Positions 9,935 to 18,258 of a stretch of 64,000 bases of DNA are shown in pieces. The stretch's first letter is position 1. Each line of letters starts with the position of its first letter. Made by a program: the position numbers and the translations under genes. The notes under the pieces are model-generated. The model was given only the letters and a program-made list of their open reading frames with translations. It was not told the origin of the DNA and searched no databases. Where the stretch lies: NCBI RefSeq assembly GCF_017254845.1, contig NZ_JAFKCU010000002.1, positions 496,001 to 560,000 of the forward strand, read 5' to 3'. This DNA is from Algoriphagus pacificus. GTDB taxonomy: Bacteria; Bacteroidota; Bacteroidia; Cytophagales; Cyclobacteriaceae.

Positions 9935-9949
9935 AACATTATTAATGTT
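9935..9949 (-). promoter_or_regulatory. AACATT-N3-AATGTT palindrome upstream of the GH13 gene
   Basis: Perfect 6-bp inverted repeat with a 3-base centre, lying 5-20 bases before the GH13 start codon. The spot fits an operator, but the sequence is AT-rich and a chance palindrome is possible. It could also be a short hairpin at the end of the DUF1801 transcript. Confidence 0.3.
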
Positions 9950-9961
9950 TTTGATACTTTA

Positions 9962-10396
9962 TTAGGTAGAAGCTTTAATCCATTCTTTTATGATCTGAGT
10001 CAATTCAGCTTTTTGATCCTCAATTTCGCTCCTACTTTTAAATGTTACTATTGCTCTGTCATTTTCTTTCCAAACCAAAAGTTTACTCGGATCCTCAATC
10101 AATCTAGATGTAGGTTGTTCCTGCTTTTTGGCACCTTGATGCAAGATCAACTGAACCTGTTTTTTTGGAGGATGGATTCTCATGGTGATCCGGTCTTTGT
10201 TTTGAAAGGAGTAATTAGGACCATTCCATTTGATATTTTCCTCAATTCCAATTTCTGAATCGAGAATTATTGAGCGTAAAAAATCAATTTCTTCCCTGAA
10301 AGGATGATCCAAACCATCTAGAAAATTGCTGACTGAGGGATTTAGATTTTTATCCATTTGGTTTTTAAATAGGGATAAATAAAGATTGAGATCCAA
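9962..10396 (-). CDS. DUF1801 domain protein
   Basis: Cytoplasmic protein of 144 residues. The family pattern is visible: a helical start (VSNFLDGLDHPFREEIDFLR), a central IKWNGPNYSF strand pair, then IHPPKKQVQLILHQGAK. DUF1801 proteins resemble YdhG/frataxin-like folds and have no settled function. It is 32 bases upstream of the GH13 gene on the same strand, so they may share a transcript. Confidence 0.8.
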   Translation of the reverse strand: MDLNLYLSLFKNQMDKNLNPSVSNFLDGLDHPFREEIDFLRSIILDSEIGIEENIKWNGPNYSFQNKDRITMRIHPPKKQVQLILHQGAKKQEQPTSRLIEDPSKLLVWKENDRAIVTFKSRSEIEDQKAELTQIIKEWIKAST

Positions 10397-10483
10397 AAAT
10401 CTTACCTTCTACTGCCCTGAAAATAAGCTTACTTTTAAGAATTTTATAATTTGTAGGCGTTACACCAAACAGGAATATCTCGA

Positions 10484-11251
10484 ATGATTAAATTTTTTAG
10501 AAAAATCCGAAAGAAACTTATTCAAGAAAATCGACTCAAAAACTACCTGATTTATGCTTCGGGAGAGATTGTTTTAGTGGTTATAGGGATTTTAATCGCT
10601 TTGGCTATCAATAATGCAAATCTCAAAAGAATAGAAAGGAATCAGGAGCAAAATTATCTACAAGGGCTTCAGGATGAGTTTCAAATCAGTAAAATGAAAC
10701 TTACAGAATTGATTTCTGTCAACCAACAAAGTCTGGAAAGCTCAAAAATGCTGGTGAAAATGATGCAACAAGCAACTGAGGATATCAGCGAAAAAGAACT
10801 GTCTGAATTGTTGTTCCAAAGCTTTTCAAATGATATCACTTTCAATTCAAATAATTCTCTGCTTAATGAGATGATTAACTCAGGGAGTTTGAAAGATATT
10901 TCAAACATCGATCTTCGAAGACAATTAACTACTTGGGTAGCAACTTTGGAGGATATAAAAAATCAGGAGGAGGAGTTGTCTTTACAAAGAGAATATGTTT
11001 TGGATCTTTTTCGGGAAGATGAGTATAGCATGCAGACTGTTTTGAGTTATGCCGGTGCCATGGATGCTTTAGGACTTCCTGTTTCCGGCCAGCAAAAAAG
11101 CAACTTTTCCATATTGAACTCACAAAAATTTGAAAACAATCTTTTGACTTTTATTCTGACTAGCGAGGCTACCAAGAGTTCACATTATGACCCTTTAATG
11201 AAGGACTTAAATGAGATATTAGAAAAGATTGAAGAAGAGTTAGAAGATTAG
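10484..11251 (+). CDS. DUF6090 membrane-anchored protein
   Basis: Protein of 255 residues with the family's characteristic start: basic helix (FFRKIRKKLIQENRLKNYL), then YASGEIVLVVIGILIALAINN as one transmembrane segment (about 22-45). A long, acidic, mostly helical domain follows, probably on the periplasmic side. The family is abundant in Bacteroidota, often in several copies per genome, and its function is unknown. It reads away from the DUF1801 gene and has its own promoter region. Confidence 0.85.
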   Translation: MIKFFRKIRKKLIQENRLKNYLIYASGEIVLVVIGILIALAINNANLKRIERNQEQNYLQGLQDEFQISKMKLTELISVNQQSLESSKMLVKMMQQATEDISEKELSELLFQSFSNDITFNSNNSLLNEMINSGSLKDISNIDLRRQLTTWVATLEDIKNQEEELSLQREYVLDLFREDEYSMQTVLSYAGAMDALGLPVSGQQKSNFSILNSQKFENNLLTFILTSEATKSSHYDPLMKDLNEILEKIEEELED

Positions 11252-11329
11252 CTTTACCGTCTCACCCAAAAAATGTTCAATCTCTGAACTGATTCATGCG
11301 GAGATTTGTAGAACAAAAAAACAAAACAG

Positions 11330-12091
11330 ATGATGACAAATAAAATAGCCTTAGTCACAGGCGGTAGCCGTGGATTGGGAAGAGATATGGCTATCAGATT
11401 AGCTGAAAAAGGGAATGATCTGATTATTACTTATCATACCAATCATAAAGCTGCGGAAGAGGTAGTTGCTGAAATTGAAAAACTAGGTCAAAGCGCAAAG
11501 GCATTACAGCTTGATACCAGTGATATCAAGGGGTTTGATGCTTTTTTCACCATTCTTTTTGAATACCTGCAAAGCGAAAAGCAGCATTCCACTTTTGACT
11601 TCCTGATCAATAATGCAGGCACAGGATTGTATGTGCCTTTTTTGGAGACAACAGAAGCCATGTTTGATGAGATGATGAATATACACTTAAAAGGGGTGTA
11701 TTTTCTCACACAAAAAGCGGTTCCTTATTTAGCCGACGGAGGGAAAATCATTAATATTTCCTCCGGATTGGCTCGGTTCAGCTTGCCAAATTCTTCAGCC
11801 TATGGAGCTATGAAAGGTGGAGTTGACGTTTTGACACGCTATTTGGCAAAGGAATTGGCAGGAAGAAAAATTACAGCGAATGTTGTGGCACCTGGAGCTA
11901 TTGCAACGGAGTTTGGTGGTGGCGAAAACCGCGATAATGAGAAGAAAAGAACTTTGGTAGCCGGTGCAACAGCCTTGGGAAGAGTAGGAGAAGCAGAAGA
12001 TATAGGAGGAGTAGTCGCTTTCTTGTGTTCAGAAGATGCAAGATGGATCAATGGTCAGCGAATTGAAGTGGCAGGAGGGATCTTTCTCTAA
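11330..12091 (+). CDS. Short-chain dehydrogenase/reductase (FabG-like)
   Basis: NAD(P)H-dependent oxidoreductase of 253 residues. The Rossmann glycine motif TGGSRGLG (about 9-16), NNAG (about 90-93), catalytic Ser in NISSGLARF, and YGAMK (the Tyr-x-x-x-Lys pair, about 158-162) are all present. A Gly-Gly C-terminus is typical of classical SDRs. Substrate unknown. Two adjacent ATG codons (11330 and 11333) are equally possible starts. Confidence 0.9.
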   Translation: MMTNKIALVTGGSRGLGRDMAIRLAEKGNDLIITYHTNHKAAEEVVAEIEKLGQSAKALQLDTSDIKGFDAFFTILFEYLQSEKQHSTFDFLINNAGTGLYVPFLETTEAMFDEMMNIHLKGVYFLTQKAVPYLADGGKIINISSGLARFSLPNSSAYGAMKGGVDVLTRYLAKELAGRKITANVVAPGAIATEFGGGENRDNEKKRTLVAGATALGRVGEAEDIGGVVAFLCSEDARWINGQRIEVAGGIFL

Positions 12092-12113
12092 GTTTTGAGT
12101 TAGCTCAAGAAAT

Positions 12114-12623
12114 TCATCGATGCTGATCAATTAAAATTAAATTATTATCTGGATCTCTCAATAAAAGACTGGCAGGACCACTTGAGTTTTCGTCTGCTTC
12201 CGAAGTCAATGTGATGTTTTTGTTTTTCAAATGTTTTTGTATTTCTCTGATGTCTAAAAAGTCGGCAATATTCTTTCCGTTTTCATCCCAACCGGGATTA
12301 AAAGTCAGGATATTGCCTTCAAACATTCCTTGAAAAAGACCAATCAAGCTATTTTTGTTCTTCATGATCAAATAATTTTGATCCATTCCTCCACCTAAAA
12401 CAGAAAATCCCAGATTTTCATAAAAAGCTTTAGATATTTCCAGGTTTTGGACGCTTAAACTAATTGAGAACGCCCCAAGTTTAATTTCTTCTTGCCTTTG
12501 GCCATCATTTAAATCTTGAGAATTTGCTTCGGCTTTATTTGGGGTTTGAAAAAGCGAGCTGGAATAAAACCCCAGTCCGAAGACTAGCATTAGTGTTAAG
12601 AGTTTTGCTTTTATCTTTTCCAT
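12114..12623 (-). CDS. VOC/glyoxalase-family protein with N-terminal signal
   Basis: Protein of 169 residues. A hydrophobic N-terminus (about 5-26) acts as signal peptide or anchor, unusual for this mostly cytoplasmic fold. The VOC core begins at LGAFSISLSVQNLEISKAFYENLGF (about 50-74) and ends DPDNNLILIDQH, the common metal-site end of the fold. The enzyme reaction is not known. It is convergent with the SDR gene, 22 bases away. Confidence 0.8.
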   Translation of the reverse strand: MEKIKAKLLTLMLVFGLGFYSSSLFQTPNKAEANSQDLNDGQRQEEIKLGAFSISLSVQNLEISKAFYENLGFSVLGGGMDQNYLIMKNKNSLIGLFQGMFEGNILTFNPGWDENGKNIADFLDIREIQKHLKNKNITLTSEADENSSGPASLLLRDPDNNLILIDQHR

Positions 12624-12802
12624 ATCCTATAATTTTTGGATTTCAATTAGTTAATATTTCAATAAGTACTTCAATTTACTGGTTTGGCAAGAGATGGCAG
12701 TGCTTGTATTTTTAAATTCCCGAAAAAAGATAATTTCTCAATTTGAGATATGGTAGATCATAACTTTCTTGATGGTTTGTTTTTTCGAGCTAAATAAATG
12801 AT

Positions 12803-13411
12803 ATGAAAGGTTTCCTAGGAATCTGTTTGTTTTTGGTAAGTTTTTCGGTTTTCTCGCAAACTAAGTATCGCGACGAAATGGGGAAATCTGTTTCCAAGGA
12901 TGAGTTCCAGAACAAGATTTTGAACGGACCTTATTTTGGTGTGCCCAGTGAAGATCCGGAGGTGATGATGTTGATATATCGGATGCCGTTTGGAAAAGTT
13001 GATCCAGAGGTTTTCTATGAAAAATTGGGAAAACTTCCAGATTTGGAAGCAGAAAAATCATTGATGGTGATTTTCTATCCCGGCAAAGACGAATGCAATT
13101 CGACAGGTAACAATGCTAATGATCGCAGCTACTTTCAGAAAACCCATGATTACTTTTTAAAGACAGCAGCAAAGAGAAATGCCGCCGAACCTGCCTACAT
13201 TTTTAAAAATTCCCATGGCTTGGAAAAATATCAAGGGATCATCACTTGGTTGCCCGATCCGGATGGAGTTTTTGAAAAAGAGTTTTTTAAATTTCCTTAT
13301 CCTTGTCGCAGCTTTGTGGTTATTCATCCCAGCGGAGAATACAGAGCCATACTCGGGGAATTTCCCAATAATCAAGTGGATCAGGCACTCAAAATCCTAA
13401 ATAAGAATTAA
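12803..13411 (+). CDS. Secreted protein of unknown function
   Basis: I do not recognise this 202-residue protein. It has a clear signal peptide (about 1-18, ending VFSQ) and a mature part with an FYPGKDECNS segment near 90 and two further cysteines. The middle and end (VVIHPSGEYRAILGEFP) suggest a thioredoxin-like or small alpha/beta fold, but no CxxC is present. It is 4 bases upstream of the GNAT gene and is probably cotranscribed with it. Confidence 0.7.
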   Translation: MKGFLGICLFLVSFSVFSQTKYRDEMGKSVSKDEFQNKILNGPYFGVPSEDPEVMMLIYRMPFGKVDPEVFYEKLGKLPDLEAEKSLMVIFYPGKDECNSTGNNANDRSYFQKTHDYFLKTAAKRNAAEPAYIFKNSHGLEKYQGIITWLPDPDGVFEKEFFKFPYPCRSFVVIHPSGEYRAILGEFPNNQVDQALKILNKN

Positions 13412-13415
13412 GGAA

Positions 13416-13937
13416 TTGAAAGAAGTAGAACTAGTAAAAATCGAAAGAGAGCAGCTTCCAGAGCTTGTTCAGATGGCTAGAAAATCGTTTTTAGAGGCTT
13501 TTACCGAAGGAAACAAACCGGAGAATGTAAATGCATATATGAACGAGGCATTTACTTTGGAGCAATTCCAAAACGAATTTGAAAATGAAGCCTCTACTTT
13601 TTTTGTTGCCAAATTATCTGGAAAAATCATTGGCTATACCAAAGTAAATCTAGTGCCGAAACAAACCGATATTCATGATCCCAAGAGCCTGGAAATCGCC
13701 AGGCTTTATGTTTTGGAGGCATATCTTGGAATTGGGCTTGGGAAAAAATTATTAGACAAGGCTTTCAGTTTTGCCAAAGAAAATGGACTTGACTATGTCT
13801 GGTTGGGTGTTTGGGAGCACAATGCCCGTGCAATCAGATTTTACGAGAAGAATGGTTTAGAAAAATTCGGTTCGCATCCATTTCCTTTTGGCGATGAAAT
13901 TCAGACAGATTGGCTGATGAGGAAAGCAGTTGTTTGA
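13416..13937 (+). CDS. GNAT-family N-acetyltransferase with TTG start
   Basis: Acetyl-CoA-dependent acetyltransferase of 173 residues. The acetyl-CoA loop is LEAYLGIGLGKKLLDKA (about 105-121), followed by WLGVWEHNARAIRFYEKNGL. The TTG at 13416 is preferred over the ATG at codon 20 because the VELVKIEREQLPEL segment is the expected first strand of the fold and the start lies 4 bases after the previous stop, as in translational coupling. The protein resembles amine or peptide acetyltransferases. Substrate unknown. Confidence 0.83.
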   Translation: MKEVELVKIEREQLPELVQMARKSFLEAFTEGNKPENVNAYMNEAFTLEQFQNEFENEASTFFVAKLSGKIIGYTKVNLVPKQTDIHDPKSLEIARLYVLEAYLGIGLGKKLLDKAFSFAKENGLDYVWLGVWEHNARAIRFYEKNGLEKFGSHPFPFGDEIQTDWLMRKAVV

Positions 13938-14015
13938 TGTATTAATGGGATTGGGAATTCTTGACTTCCCCAATTCTAATAATATCCTTATTTTTCCCTT
14001 GCAATACTTTAAGCC

Positions 14016-16394
14016 ATGAAACAAAATCAGATTTTTTGGATAGTCTTAATTGCTTTGTTTGGAGCTGGACTATACCTACATACATATGATTACGGCTATA
14101 CCGGAGACGATGGGATTTATGCCTATTTCAATCGAGTAACCCAAAAAGGAATGGCAGAATGGACAGAGCTTTTTAAGTACGGGTCCATGAATTTCATTTC
14201 CATCAATCCGGTGAATACCAGTATTTACCGCCCCTTTACCTTATTGACTTTTGCACTGGAATATCAGATTTTCGGTGAGTTCAACGCGACAAATGGGCAC
14301 GTGTTGAATATCTTTCTATACTTCTGCCTTCTATTGATTTTGGGATTTTTGTTGGTGGATTTGTTCCAAAAGAAAGCCCTTCCGCTCGTAATTCCTTTGG
14401 GAATTCTTGCCCTATACGCTTTTCATCCAATTCATACAGAGGTAGTTGCATCGGTAAAAAGCAGAGATACTTTGCTGGCTTCGGTTTTTGCATTTTCTGC
14501 AATTTTATTTTGGGTTAAACAGGAAAAAAACATCACCCTTCCTAAACAAACCCTGATTGGCGTACTTTTTTTCATCTCCTTGATTTCAAAAGAAGAGACG
14601 ATCACTCTGATTGCCATTGTATTTCTGATTGCTTACTTCTTTCAGAATAAAAGCTTTTTGGAAGGGGCAAAAGCAACCATTCCCTTTTTGGTCCCAGCAA
14701 TCATTTACATGATTTGCAGAGCTGTGATTCTTGACAGCGCTTCTACCACTTACGATTCAAAAATCAACTCTGTTCTTTACGGTCTTTCAAGTGGAGATCG
14801 ATTGGCTACGAATCTTTTTATCTACTTAGAATACCTGAAATTATTACTGTTTCCTCATCCGCTTTCTTGGGATTATTCCTTCAGTCAAATAGATGTTCAG
14901 ACCTTCAAAAACCCGATTGTATGGTTAAGTCTATTGGTTTTTGCAGGATTGATATTCTTTGCTGTCAAAGGATTTAAATCAAGAACGCTTTTCAGTTTCG
15001 GTATCCTGTTTTACCTGTCCACTTTTTCGATTTTCGCCAACCTTACAACTTCCTTGACCATCGGATCAAATCTCGGAGAGCGATTTATGTTTATTCCTTC
15101 TATCGCTTTCTGCCTTTTAGTGGTTTATGGGCTCTATTTCTTCGTAGATCGATTCAAAGTTCAAAAGTCCGAGCTATTGATGGTTTTAGTGCTTTTACCT
15201 GTTCTTTTGGCCTTTTCTTGGAAGACTGTGGATCGTGCCAAAGTCTGGAAAAATGCATTGACACTTTCTGAGTCTGGTATCCAAACAGCACCTAAAAGCT
15301 GGAGAACTCATGCCATGTATGCTGAGGAATTAAGACTTGAGGCTGCCAGATTGAAAAAAGAGAATCTGGATTCAGCAAAAATCTTTTTTGCCAAATCCGT
15401 TTCTGAGTTCGATCGAGCTTTTGAGATCCTTGGAGATGAAGTTTCTGTTTCCCAATATTTAGATGCTCAGGCGGAAGTTCTACTTGGAGTGGGAGATACG
15501 GCTAGGGCAGAAACGGTTCTGGAAGAAAGTATTCAGAAAAGACCAAATTCTCATTTTGCGAAATTCAAACTCGCTGCAATCTCTTATAATAAGGGTGATT
15601 TTGAAAAGGCTAAAAGACTTTATCTGGAAAGCCTCAAGACTGAAAAGCCCGATTTGTACGCAACCTATAAAAATCTCGGCTTAGCATATTTGAGGCTGAA
15701 TGAAAACACCAATGCCATAGCTGTCTTTGAAAAAGCAATTGAAGAAAAAGAAGATCCCGAAATTGATAGAAATCTGGCCTATCTCTACACGGAAATTGGA
15801 GACCTGGAAAAAGCTGCTAGCTATCAGTCAGAGGATGATGAGTTCTCAGTGGAAGAAACGGCATTTTTATATACCATGAGAGATGGAAATGATGCCTTCC
15901 AAAAAAATGAATTCTCAACTGCGGTATTGAATTATGCTAAAATAGAGAAGGACTTTGAGGAGTTTGGAGGTGCAGAAAAGTACCCTTCTTACTTTGCCGC
16001 CTATGCCAAATCACTTTTGGAAACAGGGGATACTTTGGCAGCGAAATCTAGGTTCTTAAAGGCAAATGAAGTTGATCCTAATAATTCTGTAGTCTTGACC
16101 AATTTGGGAACAATTGCTTTCATTAAGGATAAAAACTACTCTAATGCTGAGCGATATTTCAGGGAAGCTATTCTTGCCGGACCGGAAAATATGTTCACAG
16201 CCTATACCAATCTTGGGACCGTTTTGATTATGCAGCGAAAAGAAAAAGAAGCAATTGAGGCCTTTGAAAAATCCCTTCAATATGGATCCAGTAGGGGAGT
16301 TTTGGGGAATCTGTTTTTGCTGAACAAAGCGCTGGGCAATGAAGAGCGAATGAACTATTATCAAGAGCAACTTGCCAAATCCAGTAATCAATAA
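14016..16394 (+). CDS. TMTC-like membrane glycosyltransferase-fold protein with C-terminal TPR repeats
   Basis: Large protein of 792 residues. About ten transmembrane segments fill residues 1-410. The first periplasmic loop carries a YTGDDG diacidic motif, as in GT-C enzymes that use lipid-linked sugars (PMT/TMTC group). From about 425 the protein is a run of TPR-type repeats (for example SHFAKFKLAAISYNKGDFEKA and YATYKNLGLAYLRLNEN). The domain order matches eukaryotic TMTC O-mannosyltransferases, so a role in protein glycosylation is plausible but unproven. Transcribed alone and followed by a strong terminator. Confidence 0.78.
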   Translation: MKQNQIFWIVLIALFGAGLYLHTYDYGYTGDDGIYAYFNRVTQKGMAEWTELFKYGSMNFISINPVNTSIYRPFTLLTFALEYQIFGEFNATNGHVLNIFLYFCLLLILGFLLVDLFQKKALPLVIPLGILALYAFHPIHTEVVASVKSRDTLLASVFAFSAILFWVKQEKNITLPKQTLIGVLFFISLISKEETITLIAIVFLIAYFFQNKSFLEGAKATIPFLVPAIIYMICRAVILDSASTTYDSKINSVLYGLSSGDRLATNLFIYLEYLKLLLFPHPLSWDYSFSQIDVQTFKNPIVWLSLLVFAGLIFFAVKGFKSRTLFSFGILFYLSTFSIFANLTTSLTIGSNLGERFMFIPSIAFCLLVVYGLYFFVDRFKVQKSELLMVLVLLPVLLAFSWKTVDRAKVWKNALTLSESGIQTAPKSWRTHAMYAEELRLEAARLKKENLDSAKIFFAKSVSEFDRAFEILGDEVSVSQYLDAQAEVLLGVGDTARAETVLEESIQKRPNSHFAKFKLAAISYNKGDFEKAKRLYLESLKTEKPDLYATYKNLGLAYLRLNENTNAIAVFEKAIEEKEDPEIDRNLAYLYTEIGDLEKAASYQSEDDEFSVEETAFLYTMRDGNDAFQKNEFSTAVLNYAKIEKDFEEFGGAEKYPSYFAAYAKSLLETGDTLAAKSRFLKANEVDPNNSVVLTNLGTIAFIKDKNYSNAERYFREAILAGPENMFTAYTNLGTVLIMQRKEKEAIEAFEKSLQYGSSRGVLGNLFLLNKALGNEERMNYYQEQLAKSSNQ

Positions 16395-16398
16395 AAGA

Positions 16399-16425
16399 GA
16401 AAGGCGACCAAATCGGTCGCCTTTC
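16399..16425. terminator. Bidirectional intrinsic terminator
   Basis: Perfect 11-bp stem (GAAAGGCGACC at 16399-16409, GGTCGCCTTTC at 16415-16425) with a 5-base loop. It lies between the convergent TMTC-like and OmpA genes. The T-tract is short on both sides, but the stem is strong. Confidence 0.8.
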
Positions 16426-16454
16426 GGATCTATAAATAGGGCTTATTGGGCGGT

Positions 16455-17132
16455 TTAATCCTGTCCCAACTCACCTCGTTCAGCCATTCTTTGCATCTTT
16501 TTATTTGCATAAATTGCTACTTCAACCCGTCTGTTTTGTTGTCTACCAGCTTCTGTTTCATTGGTAGCTACAGGTTGGGATTCACCATATGCAGTTGTTT
16601 CCAATCTGGATTTAGCAATACCCAAATCTGTCAGATAATCTTCTACCGAATAAGCTCTTCTCTTCGAAAGATCCAAATTGTATTCGTCAGAACCTGTTGC
16701 ATCGGTATGACCTTCCACCAAAATATTGGTGTCTTCGTATTTCTTCAGCGTCTCAGAAAGTTCTGTAAGATTTTCTCTGGAGTTGGCATTCAGATTTGAC
16801 TGATCTACTGCGAACATGAGACCGGAATCAAAGGTGATTTTAATACCCTCACCGACACGTTCTACAGTAGCACCTTCAAGGTCTCTTCTTAATTCTTCAG
16901 CAGCTTTGTCCATTTGGTGCCCGATAATAGCACCTGCAGTACCACCGATTGCAGACCCGATTAGTACACCAGTTGCGGTATTATCTTTACCTGCAATTAC
17001 TCCACCTAGTACACCGCCCGCAGCACCACCGATGGCACCACCTTTTACAGCGTTACTTGATTTACAACTTACAGCTCCTAGCGAAGCAGAAGCTATCATA
17101 ATTGTATAAAGAATTTTGTTGGTCGTTTTCAT
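16455..17132 (-). CDS. OmpA-family lipoprotein with glycine-zipper segment
   Basis: Outer-membrane lipoprotein that probably tethers the membrane to peptidoglycan. I place the start at 17132 (MKTTNKILY), giving 225 residues and a proper lipoprotein signal (lipobox AVSC, about 20-23); an upstream in-frame ATG at 17165 would bury the signal. A glycine-zipper block (GGAIGGAAGGVLGGVIAG and IGGTAGAIIGHQ) spans about 30-80. The OmpA peptidoglycan-binding domain follows with VEGHTDATGSDEYNLDLSKRR and QQNRRVE. Similar to E. coli YiaD in plan. Confidence 0.9.
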   Translation of the reverse strand: MKTTNKILYTIMIASASLGAVSCKSSNAVKGGAIGGAAGGVLGGVIAGKDNTATGVLIGSAIGGTAGAIIGHQMDKAAEELRRDLEGATVERVGEGIKITFDSGLMFAVDQSNLNANSRENLTELSETLKKYEDTNILVEGHTDATGSDEYNLDLSKRRAYSVEDYLTDLGIAKSRLETTAYGESQPVATNETEAGRQQNRRVEVAIYANKKMQRMAERGELGQD

Positions 17133-17343
17133 AGTTTTTTTGTTTGATGAAATCTTCAAGTTCAATTCACATACCAGTGCGAATGGAGCTTATCTTGGCC
17201 GTTTTTTAGGAATTCCTGCGGGAAAATTTTCCCGATTTTGTGGAGAACTACCCGAAAAAGATCAGTACTTAGCTAGAAAATAGGTAGTTTGATCCATTGA
17301 AATCCAGACTGAGTTTTCTCACCCATTTATGCCTAAAGCAGCT

Positions 17344-18192
17344 ATGAAAACATGTTATTTATTCCCTTTCTTTTTATTTCTTTTTGGATGGGCAGCAGCC
17401 CAAACAAATCCTGTTCGCTATAACTTATGGGAAAACGGGGCTCCGGGATTTGAAAATCTCAAGGATATCCCTGAATCAGCTCAAGATTGGTGGGTAAGAG
17501 ATATACATAATCCGAGTGTTACGCTGTTCACTCCCGAAAACCCCAACGGAACATTTGTATTGGTTTGTCCAGGAGGCGGATTTCGGAACTTGGTGTATAA
17601 TTCAGAAGGTGTCAAAGCTGCTGCATTTTTGAACTCCCTCGGGATAACCGTTGGGGTTTTGAAATACAGATTATTCAGGCAAGAAGATTCTCCTTACACT
17701 GATGCACAACCCAAACAAGATGTGATTAGAGCCATGAGATTTGTTCGGTCGAAGGCTTCGGAATGGAAAATTGACCCGGATCGAGTAGGTGTTATGGGCT
17801 TTTCAGCAGGTGGAGAGGTGGTGAATTATGTGGCTTTTGATGAAAATCCTGGTGATCCTACTTCCATTGACCCAATTGAAAAATTTCCTGCGCAGCCCAA
17901 CTTTATCGTGCAAGTCTATCCGGGGCCATTGGCTACACCTGAGAAAGTTTCAAAAGATGCTCCTCCGGCATTTTTGGTAGCTGCCAATCAAGATGAATGT
18001 TGCTCAGGCACCATTATCCAAACTATGATTGCCTACAGAGAAGCTGGGGCTGATGTAGAATTACATTTGTTTTCGAAGGATGAGCATGCGTTTAATATGG
18101 GAGATCGAAGTAAATTTGTGTCAATCAATCATTGGCCAGAAAGGCTAAAAGAGTGGTTTGAAGATCAGAATTATTTTAAAAAGGAAAACTAG
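17344..18192 (+). CDS. Secreted alpha/beta hydrolase, acetyl-xylan-esterase-like (BD-FAE type)
   Basis: Esterase of 282 residues from the ATG at 17344, which begins a clean signal peptide ending AAAQ (about 20); an upstream ATG at 17329 is also in frame. The oxyanion motif CPGGGF, nucleophile elbow GFSAGGE and late histidine in KDEHAFNMG give a complete Ser-Asp-His set. Relatives remove acetyl or feruloyl groups from plant polysaccharides, but the substrate here is not determined. No glycoside hydrolase is adjacent. Confidence 0.82.
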   Translation: MKTCYLFPFFLFLFGWAAAQTNPVRYNLWENGAPGFENLKDIPESAQDWWVRDIHNPSVTLFTPENPNGTFVLVCPGGGFRNLVYNSEGVKAAAFLNSLGITVGVLKYRLFRQEDSPYTDAQPKQDVIRAMRFVRSKASEWKIDPDRVGVMGFSAGGEVVNYVAFDENPGDPTSIDPIEKFPAQPNFIVQVYPGPLATPEKVSKDAPPAFLVAANQDECCSGTIIQTMIAYREAGADVELHLFSKDEHAFNMGDRSKFVSINHWPERLKEWFEDQNYFKKEN

Positions 18193-18258
18193 ACTACAAA
18201 AACCATTTCCAAATTTTACTCCAAGTCAATTGGTGTTTTGTCATCTAAAATCAGAAGT

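Noticed and set aside
13950-13974. ATTGGG/CCCAAT hairpin after the GNAT gene
   Set aside because: Only 6 bp with an unpaired C next to it, and no T tract follows, so I do not call it a terminator.
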